DNA of 40,798 bases from Opitutales bacterium (GCA_007133065.1 SLNJ01000071.1:1-40798), one strand, 5' to 3'; counted from the stretch's first letter, positions 7,119 through 15,670 are shown. The notes: generated from the letters alone by a model not told the origin. Program-made: numbers and translations.

Positions 7119-7673
7119 ATGGCGGACAAAGGGGAGATCATCTACCGGGTCAATGACCAGGACGAAATCGTGTATGTGAATGAGCAATGGGATCGGTTTG
7201 CCGTTGCGAACGCCGGGGAAGCGGCCGCATCATCTCAGGTTCTTCATCGCCCTCTATGGGATTTCATAAGTGATCTGACGACACGTGAGCTGTACCGACA
7301 GGTGCTGAAGCGGATACGCGATAGCAGCTCCGTGCGCTTCACCTTCCGCTGTGACTCGCCCAATTGCCGTCGAATGCTTGAAATGGACGTACGCCTGTGG
7401 GAGGATGGCACTGTTCAGTTTCATACTCGTACAATCTGGGAAGAGAGGCGGCAGCCTCCGGATTTCCCGGAAACCGGCGCAGCCGGAAATGGTGATGAAT
7501 TGTTGCGCGTGTGCGCCTGGTGCAAGAAGGTTTTTGTCAACGGAGCATGGGTAGAGGTGGAGGATGCCGTTGTTCAGTTGCGGCTGTTTCATCATGAGTT
7601 TCAGCCGCTGATTACTCATGGCATTTGCGAACGATGCTATGAAGAGATGTCCAAGACCCTGGCTGAGGCGTGA
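7119..7673 (+). CDS. PAS-like sensor protein with C-terminal Cys/His motif
   Basis: The 184-residue soluble protein starts like a PAS domain ('IIYRVNDQDEIVYVNEQWDR'), followed by a strand-rich region 'VRFTFRCDSPNCRRMLEMDV' and then a C-terminal module with 'RVCAWCKKVFVNGAWVEVE' and 'ITHGICERCYEEM'. The CxWCK...HGICxxC pattern is a small putative metal- or redox-binding module often attached to PAS or receiver domains in bacteria; its biochemical role is not established. The start has a clear AAGGAAAG Shine-Dalgarno sequence 6-7 nt before ATG. There is no transmitter or output domain, so it probably acts by protein contact. It is monocistronic between the tRNA fragment and typA. Confidence 0.65.
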   Translation: MADKGEIIYRVNDQDEIVYVNEQWDRFAVANAGEAAASSQVLHRPLWDFISDLTTRELYRQVLKRIRDSSSVRFTFRCDSPNCRRMLEMDVRLWEDGTVQFHTRTIWEERRQPPDFPETGAAGNGDELLRVCAWCKKVFVNGAWVEVEDAVVQLRLFHHEFQPLITHGICERCYEEMSKTLAEA

Positions 7674-7809
7674 GCGCCTGACCGAATCACACGTTGCACG
7701 TCATCCGCTCCGCAGGATGGCTTCGCGGTGCTTCATTGTTTGCATATTTCTCTCGCCAGGGGGGCGGGGAGTGAGCATTATGGAAGGTTTCTCTTAATTC
7801 AAGAAGCTC

Positions 7810-9636
7810 ATGTCCCAGCCCGATATCCGGAATATTGCGATCATTGCCCACGTCGACCACGGTAAGACTACTCTGGTGGATCAACTGCTGCGTCAGAGCG
7901 GCGTATTTCGGGACAACCAGGTGGTTGCCGAGCGCATTATGGATTCGATGGACCTGGAGCGGGAGAAGGGGATCACGATCAAGGCGAAGAATACGGCGGT
8001 GCTGTGGAAGGGGTGCATCGTCAACATCGTGGACACGCCGGGGCACGCCGATTTCGGGGCCGAGGTGGAGCGGGTCATGAAGATGGTGGACGGGGTGCTC
8101 CTGGTGGTCGACGCGCTGGACGGTCCCCAGGCGCAGACCCGGTTTGCGTTGCGCAAGGCGCTCGGGCACGGGCTGGCGCCGGTGGTGGTCGTGAACAAGG
8201 TGGACCGGGAGCACGCCGATCCCCGGGGCGTTCACGACAAAGTGCTCGAACTCTTCCTCGAGCTGAATGCGAGCGAGCAGCAGTTCAACGCGCCGTTTCT
8301 GTATGCCAGCGCCAAAGAGGGATGGGCCGATCGCGATCTCGCGGGTCCGCGCACCGACATGAACGCGTTGTTCGAGACGATTCACGCCTCCGTGCCCGCG
8401 CCGGTGGTGGAGTCGGGACCGTTCAGGATGCTCGTCAGCAACATCGACTGGAACGATTTTGTCGGCCGCGTTGCGATCGGCCGGGTTCTGAGCGGTTCGA
8501 CGAGGACCGGCGAAACGCTGTACGCCTTGCGCAAGGATGGATCCTGTCAGCGGTTGAAGATCACCAAGCTGTTCAGCTACACCGGGATGAAGACCGAGGA
8601 CTCTGCGGAGGGCGGCGCCGGCGACATCGTCGGGATTGCCGGCTGCACGGATATCGACATCGGGGACACGCTGGCATCCGAGGCGACCGCCGAACCGCTG
8701 CCGTTCATGGAGATTGATCCTCCCACGATACAGATGGAGTTCGCGGTAAACGACGGTCCTTTCGCGGGTCGGGACGGCAAGCTGGTGACCTCCCGCCAGA
8801 TCCGCGAGCGCCTGATGCGCGAGGTGAAGACGAATATCTCGATCAACGTCGAGGAGACGGGGGAGGGGACGCGATTTCTCGTGAATGCCCGCGGCGCGAT
8901 GCAGATCGCCATCCTTGTGGAGACGATGCGCCGGGAGGGGTACGAAGTGCTCGTTTCCCGTCCCATGGTGATCCGTCGCGAAGTCGACGGGAAGCCGTGC
9001 GAGCCGTTCGAGCGGCTCTGGGTCGAGGTGCACGAGGGCGAGATGGGCGGTGTGCTCGAATCCCTGTCGCGCCGGAGGGCGAAGATCACCCGCATGGACC
9101 ACCATCCCGGCGGAGTCACCGTCGAGGCCGAGATCCCCACGCGCGGTTTGATCGGGTTTGAGACCGACCTGGTCAACCTGACGAGCGGGCATGGAGTGAT
9201 GAGCCACCTGTTTCTCGAATACCGTCCCTGGTGTGGCGAGATCGTCACCCGGCAGAGCGGAACCCTGGTCTCGACGGATCAGGGCAAGGTGATGGCGTTT
9301 GCGCTCGACGCGCTGCAGGAACGCGGCGCGTTGTTTGTCGCCCCCGGCGAGGATGCCTACATGGGGCAGATCGTGGGAGAGAATCCCCGCCGGCACGACC
9401 TGCCCGTCAACCCGACCAAGGCGAAACACCTGGTCAATTTCCGCAGCAGCGGGGACGGGAAGGGGATCATGCTCACCCCGCCGGTCCGCTTCAGCCTCGA
9501 ACGGGCGATTGAGTACATCGAGGCCGACGAGTATGTCGAGGCAACGCCGCGTTTTCTCCGTCTGCGCAAGCGCCTTTTGGACCCCAACGCCCGCAAGCGG
9601 TTGGACAAGGACCGCAAGATTGCGGCGGGTGTGTAG
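7810..9636 (+). CDS. typA: Ribosome-associated translational GTPase TypA/BipA
   Basis: The 608-residue product has normal TypA length. GTPase motifs are complete: AHVDHGKT (13-20, P-loop), EREKGITI (switch I region), DTPGHAD (75-81) and NKVD (129-132). These are followed by the beta-barrel domain II, EF-G domain III/V-like segments ('GAMQIAILVETMRREGYEVL') and the TypA-specific C-terminal domain with 'GRDGKLVTSRQIRERL' earlier and 'LTPPVRFSLERAIEYI' near the end. It binds ribosomes and supports subunit assembly and stress adaptation. The ATG at 7810 fits the conserved MSQPDIRNIAIIAHVDHGK start; the Shine-Dalgarno sequence is weak (AAGAAG). The gene stands alone upstream of the nitrite reductase promoter. 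Confidence 0.97.
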   Translation: MSQPDIRNIAIIAHVDHGKTTLVDQLLRQSGVFRDNQVVAERIMDSMDLEREKGITIKAKNTAVLWKGCIVNIVDTPGHADFGAEVERVMKMVDGVLLVVDALDGPQAQTRFALRKALGHGLAPVVVVNKVDREHADPRGVHDKVLELFLELNASEQQFNAPFLYASAKEGWADRDLAGPRTDMNALFETIHASVPAPVVESGPFRMLVSNIDWNDFVGRVAIGRVLSGSTRTGETLYALRKDGSCQRLKITKLFSYTGMKTEDSAEGGAGDIVGIAGCTDIDIGDTLASEATAEPLPFMEIDPPTIQMEFAVNDGPFAGRDGKLVTSRQIRERLMREVKTNISINVEETGEGTRFLVNARGAMQIAILVETMRREGYEVLVSRPMVIRREVDGKPCEPFERLWVEVHEGEMGGVLESLSRRRAKITRMDHHPGGVTVEAEIPTRGLIGFETDLVNLTSGHGVMSHLFLEYRPWCGEIVTRQSGTLVSTDQGKVMAFALDALQERGALFVAPGEDAYMGQIVGENPRRHDLPVNPTKAKHLVNFRSSGDGKGIMLTPPVRFSLERAIEYIEADEYVEATPRFLRLRKRLLDPNARKRLDKDRKIAAGV

Positions 9637-9673
9637 CGATCGCGATCGAGGTCGCGCTTCAAAACGGTTCCTC

Positions 9674-9701
9674 TTGCCCTGAGGCCAGGAGGGCTTATAA
9701 T
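9674..9701 (+). promoter_or_regulatory. Candidate sigma70 promoter between typA and nirK
   Basis: A perfect -10 box TATAAT (9696-9701) lies 16 bp after a TTGCCC -35-like box (9674-9679). It would start about 9708, roughly 190 bp before the nirK ATG and upstream of the FNR-type box, so the box would fall in its 5' leader. Confidence 0.4.
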
Positions 9702-9757
9702 GGGTATTAGTGTTCGTTATATCCCATTACGGATCCTATTTAAAAGAATTATGTGGA

Positions 9758-9771
9758 TTGATCTGGATCAA
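9758..9771. promoter_or_regulatory. Perfect FNR/DNR-type operator upstream of nirK
   Basis: TTGATCTGGATCAA matches the CRP/FNR-superfamily consensus TTGAT-N4-ATCAA at every position. It is centred 135 bp before the chosen nirK start. In denitrifiers such boxes bind FNR, DNR or NNR and activate nir genes under low oxygen or NO. A class II arrangement would place the start near 9806. No regulator gene is present in the window. Confidence 0.75.
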
Positions 9772-9899
9772 GGATTGTCCGCCGGAAGTGTGCGATGATG
9801 CGGGCATTGGATACGACCTGATTGGCGCGGACCTAAAGAGATCAAGAGTGCCTGAGGGTGGGATCCACAGCGCAAACCTCAGATAGAAAGACTCCGAAG

Positions 9900-11735
9900 A
9901 TGAAAACACAAAATACTGTAAACCAATCGTTTCGGATACCCCGAAACTTGATCGCGGCGGGCGCCCTCGCTGCGCTGGCGGCGACATTTTTCATGGCTCC
10001 ACAGGCCGCGGCCTGCGATGCCTGCAACCTTGCTATTGGAAAGGAACTGGAGAACGAGCGTGCGGACTCGTTGATGGCGCGTGACATGCGCGTGGCGATG
10101 AAAAATCAATCGGGCCTGCCGCTGGACGGCTTTGCGAGTCCGGTTGTGGCCGAGTTGATGGCCGGGCAGCGGGCTGACCTTGCCCGGGCGACCGCGATGG
10201 CGGAGACCACCGATGCATCGGCATCCAACCCGCAATCCTCGATGCGGGCCGACGGTCCGGCAGCCGCTGCGGCGCCGGCCAATCCATTGGACTTGCCCGC
10301 GGTGTACGACGATGAGGATTTCATCGAGATCATTCATCGCGACATGGGACTTCCGATTCCGCAGACCGGTTATGTTCCGCAGGACATCGAGCCGGACAAG
10401 AGCTTCACGATCGTGCTCGATGAAGGATCGACCTACCTTGGAAACGGAGTCGTCTACGACGGGTTTCTGACGGACGGCAAGGTGCCGGGGCCGACAATCA
10501 TCGTCGACCAGGGTGATATCGTCGAATTCATTGTGCGCAATGAGGGGACGGTGCCGCATGGTGCCTCGATTCATGCGGCGTATACGCAGACATCGAAGTA
10601 TATGGGGTCGATACAACCGGGAGAGGAGAAGCGGGTTGTCTTCCGCGCCACTTATCCCGGTGTCTTCATGTATCACTGTGCGCCGGGCGGACACGCGATT
10701 CCGATGCACGTGCTCTTCGGTCAGTACGGCATGATGGTGGTGCGTCCGAGCGAGCAGCAATACAAGATGGAAGAGCTTCTCGGGCATGGACCCGATGTCG
10801 AGATTTACCTGATCCAGAACGAATTCTACTCGAGTGGCGCTGATGCGGTGGAGGGTAATGCGGCGTATGTCACCTTCAACGGACGGCTTTTCCGTTATGT
10901 TGAAGAACCGATTGTCGCCCGTCCCGGTGACTACGTGAGGATCTACTTTCTGAACGTTGGTCCAAACCTGCTTTCGACTTTCCACCTGGTCGGGATCATC
11001 TGGGACTTCGCGTACTGGCAGGGTCACCCGGAGGCGGTTCTACCTGGTGGGCAGACGGTCACGGCCGGTCCCAGCGACTCGTGGGTGGTTGAGTTCCGGA
11101 TTCCGCCGGAAGAGGGGGCTTACACGATGTTGACGCACGCGGTCGGTTCGGCGAGTCGCGGTGCGATCGGGCTTCTGGTGGCGGACGGTGACGCTGACGC
11201 CGAGACTCCGGTCCGGGTCACCGCCGATGGTCCGGCTTACACCGCCGAAGAGATGGAAGACTTCAAATCGAATGCCGTGCGGACGATCTCGCCGTTCAAG
11301 CCCGGTTCCGAGGAGTTGCGCAACCCGGTTCGCGCACCAGAGGGTGCCGATGAAGTGACGATCAGCATTATCGGAAACTCGTATTCACCGTCGGTTCTGG
11401 AGGTCGAACCCGGAACGACGGTACGCTGGGTGAACGAGGATGTCTTCTCTTACCTTGCGGGCGAGTTCTCGGGAATTCACAACGCCGTTTCGACGTCCGG
11501 ACCGGAACGATTCGTCTCTCCTTTGCTTGCCCACGGCGAATCGTATTCGTTCACATTCGAAGAAGAGGGAGAGTACAGCTACATTTGCACCCCTCATCCG
11601 TACATGGAAGGGAAGGTCATCGTGCGCTCCCGGGAGACCGAATCCGCATTCGCCGCAGTGATTCCAATCACGCTTTCTATTCTTGCCGCACTCCTGGCAC
11701 TTGTTGCACTATTGATCAGCAAGCGTCGCCGCTAG
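9900..11735 (+). CDS. nirK: Copper nitrite reductase-like multicopper protein with C-terminal cupredoxin and membrane anchor
   Basis: The 611-residue protein has a signal peptide (about 1-38), a CDAC motif just after it, an Ala-rich linker, two NirK-type cupredoxin domains (about 155-450), a third amicyanin-like cupredoxin (about 490-575) and a C-terminal transmembrane helix followed by KRRR. Type 2 Cu ligands H225, H259 and H413 and the catalytic H362 are present, with the usual 51-residue spacing between the last two. Type 1 ligands H220, C260 and H270 are present, but the axial Met position is Gln (Q275) and the catalytic Asp position is Ser (S223, in 'PHGASIH' where the canonical form is 'PHNVDFH'). 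The C-terminal cupredoxin keeps H527, C563, H566 and M569. GTG 9858 would add 14 residues; ATG 9900 gives the better signal peptide. The FNR-type box supports a role in NO2- reduction to NO, but the two changes leave activity open. Confidence 0.82.
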   Translation: MKTQNTVNQSFRIPRNLIAAGALAALAATFFMAPQAAACDACNLAIGKELENERADSLMARDMRVAMKNQSGLPLDGFASPVVAELMAGQRADLARATAMAETTDASASNPQSSMRADGPAAAAAPANPLDLPAVYDDEDFIEIIHRDMGLPIPQTGYVPQDIEPDKSFTIVLDEGSTYLGNGVVYDGFLTDGKVPGPTIIVDQGDIVEFIVRNEGTVPHGASIHAAYTQTSKYMGSIQPGEEKRVVFRATYPGVFMYHCAPGGHAIPMHVLFGQYGMMVVRPSEQQYKMEELLGHGPDVEIYLIQNEFYSSGADAVEGNAAYVTFNGRLFRYVEEPIVARPGDYVRIYFLNVGPNLLSTFHLVGIIWDFAYWQGHPEAVLPGGQTVTAGPSDSWVVEFRIPPEEGAYTMLTHAVGSASRGAIGLLVADGDADAETPVRVTADGPAYTAEEMEDFKSNAVRTISPFKPGSEELRNPVRAPEGADEVTISIIGNSYSPSVLEVEPGTTVRWVNEDVFSYLAGEFSGIHNAVSTSGPERFVSPLLAHGESYSFTFEEEGEYSYICTPHPYMEGKVIVRSRETESAFAAVIPITLSILAALLALVALLISKRRR

Positions 11736-11780
11736 GCAGGGCGCAAGGAGAACCCTTAAACCAAGCAAAGGAATCCAATC

Positions 11781-12248
11781 ATGAAATACCTGAAATCGAT
11801 CATCAGCATATCTTGCCTCGCCACAGCCGCGCTGCTCATCGCGGCGTGTGGACCGGGCGAGCAGGACGACGGCGTGATCACGATCACCGGAAACGACCAG
11901 ATGCAGTTCAGTCCGACGGAGTTCCGTGTCGCGGCCGGCTCCGAGGTCACCCTGATTTTCCGGAATATCGGGCAGATGCCAAAGGAGGCCATGGGCCACA
12001 ACCTCGCCATCCTTCCGCAGGGCACTGATCCCCAGGCGTTCGCTCAGGAGGCGATTCGTCATGAAGCCAACGAGTACATCCCCCCGGAGTGGGATGACCG
12101 GGTTATTGCCGCGACGCGGGTTCTGGGTCCTGGCGAAGAGGAGACGCTTGTCTTCACCGCGCCGTCGGAACCGGGTGAGTATCCCTTTGTGTGTTCCTTC
12201 CCGGGACACACGCCCGCCGGCATGTGGGGAACGATGACGGTCGAGTAG
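11781..12248 (+). CDS. Lipoprotein blue copper protein (auracyanin/azurin-like)
   Basis: The 155-residue protein has a lipoprotein signal peptide ending LLIAAC, so it should be lipid-anchored outside the cytoplasmic membrane. One cupredoxin domain follows, with type 1 Cu ligands H73 ('MGHNLAIL'), C138, H143 and M148 ('CSFPGHTPAGM'). The Cys-x4-His-x4-Met spacing is that of auracyanins and plastocyanin-like azurins. An AAAGGAA Shine-Dalgarno sequence precedes the ATG. It lies 45 nt after the nitrite reductase-like gene in the same direction, so the two probably share a transcript. The likely role is electron delivery to the fused cupredoxin or type 1 centre of that enzyme. A strong terminator follows. 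Confidence 0.88.
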   Translation: MKYLKSIISISCLATAALLIAACGPGEQDDGVITITGNDQMQFSPTEFRVAAGSEVTLIFRNIGQMPKEAMGHNLAILPQGTDPQAFAQEAIRHEANEYIPPEWDDRVIAATRVLGPGEEETLVFTAPSEPGEYPFVCSFPGHTPAGMWGTMTVE

Positions 12249-12279
12249 CGACCGGTCTTCCCAGCAGACGGTTTGCGCG

Positions 12280-12322
12280 GCGCGCCCGCGGCGGAGGAAT
12301 CCGCCCGGGCGCGCTTGCTTTT
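12280..12322 (+). terminator. Rho-independent terminator of the nirK-cupredoxin operon
   Basis: The stem GCGCGCCC/GGGCGCGC (8 bp) and GGCGGA/TCCGCC (6 bp), separated by a 2x1 internal loop and capped by GGAA, is followed by TTGCTTTT. It lies 32 nt after the cupredoxin stop and before the converging dehydrogenase gene. Confidence 0.85.
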
Positions 12323-12428
12323 GGGGAGGGATTGTCGTATGCCAGCCGGCACCCACATTCCGGACCATTCCGTCCAGCGGTGCGGCGGGTGGCATGTTCG
12401 TTGACTTGAATCCGGACGCCGGTGCCGT

Positions 12429-13298
12429 TCACGGATCCGAGCGATAGAGCCGGAAGAGGGCCTGGGTCCCCTCGTCGGCGTAGCCTTCGGATTCGAGGCG
12501 TTTGTAGAGCTTGTGTGCCTGGGCGAGTCCGGGAAGGTCGATCTGCATATCCCTGGCGGCTTCGAGTGCGATGCGGAGGTCTTTGACGATATGTTTCACG
12601 TAAAATCCCGGTGCGTAATCCTCTTTGAGCGCACGCGGGGCGAGGTTGGTCATCGTCCAGCTTCCGGCGGCGCCACCGCTGATGCTTTTGAGGACGGCAG
12701 CCTCGTCGAGCCCGGCATGCCGGGCGTATCCGAGCGCCTCACTCCACCCCACCATCGCTGCAGCCACGGCAATTTGGTTGGCCATCTTGCAGTGCTGTCC
12801 CGTGCCTGGACCGCCATGGAGATGAATGTTCTCGCCGAACAGCTTAAGAAGCGGCAGGGCGCGTTGGTATGCTTCCTCCGGGCCGCCAACCATGATTACG
12901 AGCTTTCCGTTACGGGCTCCGACGTCGCCGCCGGAGACCGGGGCGTCGAGCGCGGCCAGGCCGCCTGCTTCGGCTTTTTCGGCAATTTCCCGGGCCAGGG
13001 CGGGGGTTGACGTGGTCAGGTCGACAAGGAGGGCGCCGGATTGGGCGTTTGCGAGGATTCCGAAACCGGGGTCGCAGTACACCGATTTTACGTCCTCGGG
13101 AAACCCGACCATTGTGAATACGGTTTCAGCGGCTGCCGCAGCGCTGCCGGCGTCGCCGTGCCACTGGGCGCCGCGTTGGATCAACGGTTCAGCCTTTGAG
13201 CGGGTACGGGTGTAGAGGTGCACCTCATGGCCGGCGTCGAGGAGGTGACGCACGAGGCTCGCGCCCATGACTCCGGTTCCGATAAACGCGATTTTCAT
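12429..13298 (-). CDS. NAD(P)-dependent beta-hydroxyacid dehydrogenase (3-hydroxyisobutyrate dehydrogenase family)
   Basis: The 289-residue cytosolic enzyme has the Rossmann motif GTGVMG (7-12), the substrate loop DAPVSGG (118-124) and the catalytic lysine K171 in 'GQHCKMANQ', with the all-helical C-terminal domain. The family oxidises or reduces 3-hydroxyacids such as 3-hydroxyisobutyrate, tartronate semialdehyde or related sugar acids; the exact substrate cannot be read from sequence. Its ATG overlaps the stop of the upstream GH-A-like gene by ATGA, so the two are translationally coupled, which suggests a sugar-derived acid as substrate. Confidence 0.9.
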   Translation of the reverse strand: MKIAFIGTGVMGASLVRHLLDAGHEVHLYTRTRSKAEPLIQRGAQWHGDAGSAAAAAETVFTMVGFPEDVKSVYCDPGFGILANAQSGALLVDLTTSTPALAREIAEKAEAGGLAALDAPVSGGDVGARNGKLVIMVGGPEEAYQRALPLLKLFGENIHLHGGPGTGQHCKMANQIAVAAAMVGWSEALGYARHAGLDEAAVLKSISGGAAGSWTMTNLAPRALKEDYAPGFYVKHIVKDLRIALEAARDMQIDLPGLAQAHKLYKRLESEGYADEGTQALFRLYRSDP

Positions 13299-14344
13299 GA
13301 TCCTGTGATCTCCTTGAGGAGGTTGAAGAAGGCCTGTTTGCGCGGGGTGTTGATTCCCCAGTTGACCGGTGGGCTTTGGTGCCCGTCCCGGTAGTTGCTC
13401 TCGCCGGGTTCAAAGTAACCCCAGCCGGCGTACTCGCCGACCGCGGCGACGAAGTTATTGTCGGGCTTGTCGAAGTCGAAGTGATCGTCCTCGTTGAAGA
13501 AGATCGGTTTGGCGCAGCCGCCGCGGAGCGCGCGAGTCTCGCGCACCATTTCCGCGATCCGGGCCGGATCGGAGACGCCGTTGCCGTGGAGAAGCAGGTA
13601 GTCGGAGGCGAGGGCGATGGCTTCGCTGGGTATCCGTCCTCCGCAGAGTGAGACTCCGGCAAGGAGCCGTCGCCCGTCGACCCGAACCCCCTGGGCCTGC
13701 CGGATCAACTCGGTGACCCGATCGGGTTTTGAGAGGGGATAGTGGTACTTGCGGTTGTCGCACTCGTTGTTCACCTCGATGATGACGTTGGTGTATCCGT
13801 TCTCCAATACCCAGCGACAGGCCTTGTCGAGGCCGCGGTGCAGGGCGTCCTCATCGTTCATGCGCGGTTCGGGACCGAAGTAGAAGACTCCCAGGACCGC
13901 CACCATCCCGAGTTCGTCGGCCCGGTCCAGAATCAACCGGAGCCGTTCCATGTAGGCGGGCTTGAGGTCGCCGTCCGCGGTGAAGGCGGAGTTATGCCAC
14001 GGCTGCTCTTTCGAATACCCTTCGGGGGATCCTCCCTGCAGGTTGATGTCGAACGCGATGAGCCCGTGTTCGCGCCATGCCGGCATGGCTTCAACGAACT
14101 CCCGGGTATTGCGATCGGGATCCCACTTCCCGGTGTCCGGATAGGCCCAGCGCTGGATGGTCTCCGGGTTCTCATCGTCGAATATCCCCTGCGCCGTGCG
14201 CACGTTCATGAGAAGTCCTTCGATCCGCTTGCCCTTCCAGAAGCGACCCTCGTAGGTGGGGCATCCATTGATATAGAACTGATCGCAGGCGATCGTTACG
14301 GATGTGTTGCGCGGCGGTGGTGTGGAACCGGTCTGTTCAGCCAT
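13295..14344 (-). CDS. Clan GH-A-like TIM-barrel hydrolase, cytoplasmic
   Basis: The 349-residue protein looks like a (beta/alpha)8 glycoside hydrolase of clan GH-A. 'VIIEVNNECDN' carries a strand-4 Asn-Glu pair (N193-E194, acid/base), and 'IFFNEDDHFDFD' gives a strand-7 glutamate candidate (E285, nucleophile). Other barrel strands include 'HGLIAFDINLQGG' and 'GMVAVLGVFYFG'. No signal peptide is present, so it should act on imported oligosaccharides or glycosides. It starts a two-gene unit with the dehydrogenase by a 4-nt overlap. No characterised family is recognised with certainty; a divergent GH5-like enzyme is the best description. Confidence 0.65.
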   Translation of the reverse strand: MAEQTGSTPPPRNTSVTIACDQFYINGCPTYEGRFWKGKRIEGLLMNVRTAQGIFDDENPETIQRWAYPDTGKWDPDRNTREFVEAMPAWREHGLIAFDINLQGGSPEGYSKEQPWHNSAFTADGDLKPAYMERLRLILDRADELGMVAVLGVFYFGPEPRMNDEDALHRGLDKACRWVLENGYTNVIIEVNNECDNRKYHYPLSKPDRVTELIRQAQGVRVDGRRLLAGVSLCGGRIPSEAIALASDYLLLHGNGVSDPARIAEMVRETRALRGGCAKPIFFNEDDHFDFDKPDNNFVAAVGEYAGWGYFEPGESNYRDGHQSPPVNWGINTPRKQAFFNLLKEITGS

Positions 14345-14468
14345 ATGCGCTATGGTTCAGCAGGATACGCGGACTGGTCGAGCAAAAAGGTGCGGATTCC
14401 TACGTTGAATCCAGGGCCATTTCAACTACGCTATGGCGTTTTCCGCGAATAACCTCAGGATAGTCCGC

Positions 14469-14663
14469 ATGAGAACGGTGCGATTGGGATGTGTCGGTGT
14501 GGGGGTACTCGATTTGCCTGGCTTGATCGGTCGGTTGGAACCGGCGGGGTGCCGAGGCGACTTCGGGCTGGAAATGTTCAGTCGGGAACTATGGAATATC
14601 CCCGTGGGCGAGGCGGCCCGCCGGATGTATGAGAGCGCGCTCGTGCTGGCGGAGGACAGATGA
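14469..14663 (+). pseudogene. In-frame deletion scar: oxidoreductase N-terminus joined to isomerase C-terminus
   Basis: The 64-residue reading frame starts MRTVRLGCVGVG, the typical first strand and glycine turn of a Gfo/Idh/MocA oxidoreductase. It changes directly into 'VLDLPGLIGRLEPAG' and 'GLEMFSRELWNIPVGEAARR', the typical last strand and helix of a xylose-isomerase-like TIM-barrel sugar isomerase. Neither fold can form. The simplest reading is a deletion that removed most of two adjacent genes and joined the rest in frame. It sits 22 nt before an intact sugar isomerase gene. An upstream ATG at 14433 is also in frame. Confidence 0.55.
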
Positions 14664-14685
14664 GTAACCGAAGAAAGGAGACGTT

Positions 14686-15606
14686 ATGGAAGGTGAAACA
14701 ATGAGTAGGAATGCCGAGGTGTCCGATCCCGGGGGGTATCCGCTTGGATTTCGGCTTGGTCCGTCGGAATGGCAGAAGGATATCGGAGCGGCGGCACGCT
14801 GGGCCGGGCAGAACGGGTTTTCGTTCCTCGACGTGATCGGGGGGGACGCCGGGGCGATTGAAGCGGTCCGGGGGGCGGGTCTTCGCGTCGGCTCGGCCGA
14901 TCTCGGGACGTTCGCCGGCTTCAAGACGCTGATCACGGCTTCGAAACAGGAGCGGGCGAAGGCGGTTGAATCGGTTTCGAATTGGATCCGAACGGCCTCG
15001 GGGAAGGGGGTGCGAATATTCTTCACCATTATGCTGCCGTCCGATCCGAAACGATCGGCCCGCGACAACTTCGCCGACATGGTGGAGGGGTACGGGGCGC
15101 TGCAACCTGTGTTGGAAGCGACTGGATCGCGGATCGCGATCGAGGGTTGGCCCGGGCCCGGTGCGCTCTGCTGCACGCCGGAAACATTGCGGCGTTTTTT
15201 CGGCGCCCTCTCGTCTCCGAGCTACGGAATCAACTACGATCCCTCCCATCTGCTCCGGATGGGAATCGATGCGTACCGGTTTATTGATGAATTCAGTGAA
15301 CGGATTGTCCACGTCCACGCTAAGGACACGGTATGGATGCGCGATTACCTTTATGAATTCGGGCACGAGTTGAAGGGGGTGTTTGCCGACCCGATTTCCT
15401 TTGGTGCCTGGGCGTGGCGATACACGATTCCCGGTGAAGGCACGCTCGACTGGGGTGCCGTGCTCGGTTCGCTGAAACAAGCCGGGTATCAGGGCGGTGT
15501 ATCCGTGGAGCTTGAGGATGCCAATTTCAACGGCACGACTGAAGGCGAGCAGCGGGCCCTGCGCCGGTCGATTGCGACGCTGGCCGGTCGAACGGGCGGA
15601 GATTAG
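14686..15606 (+). CDS. Sugar phosphate isomerase/epimerase (xylose isomerase-like TIM barrel)
   Basis: The 306-residue cytosolic protein is an AP_endonuc_2-type TIM barrel. Metal ligands expected for the family are visible on successive strands: Glu in 'RIAIEGWPG', Asp-x-x-His in 'YGINYDPSHLL', His in 'IVHVHAKDT' and Glu in 'GGVSVELEDANF'. Related proteins isomerise or epimerise sugars and inositol derivatives; the substrate is unknown. The start at 14686 has an AAAGGAG Shine-Dalgarno sequence with good spacing. The neighbouring deletion scar, the GH-A-like and GH20-like genes suggest a sugar utilisation region. A repeat block begins just after the stop. Confidence 0.85.
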   Translation: MEGETMSRNAEVSDPGGYPLGFRLGPSEWQKDIGAAARWAGQNGFSFLDVIGGDAGAIEAVRGAGLRVGSADLGTFAGFKTLITASKQERAKAVESVSNWIRTASGKGVRIFFTIMLPSDPKRSARDNFADMVEGYGALQPVLEATGSRIAIEGWPGPGALCCTPETLRRFFGALSSPSYGINYDPSHLLRMGIDAYRFIDEFSERIVHVHAKDTVWMRDYLYEFGHELKGVFADPISFGAWAWRYTIPGEGTLDWGAVLGSLKQAGYQGGVSVELEDANFNGTTEGEQRALRRSIATLAGRTGGD

Positions 15607-15607
15607 A

Positions 15608-15670
15608 GGACGGTGAGACGGTCGGACGGTCGGACTGTCGGACTGTCGGACGGTCGGACGGTGAGACTGG
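15608..15670. repeat. Octamer array, GACGGT core (about 7 units)
   Basis: Units of 8 bp with core GACGGT (variant GACTGT) and two variable bases (GA, CG) follow in phase directly after the isomerase stop. The same units form the long array at 16101-16292. Confidence 0.75.

Noticed and set aside
7687-9429. 580-codon frame on the minus strand
   Set aside because: Antisense of typA; the composition is a shadow of the GC-rich gene.
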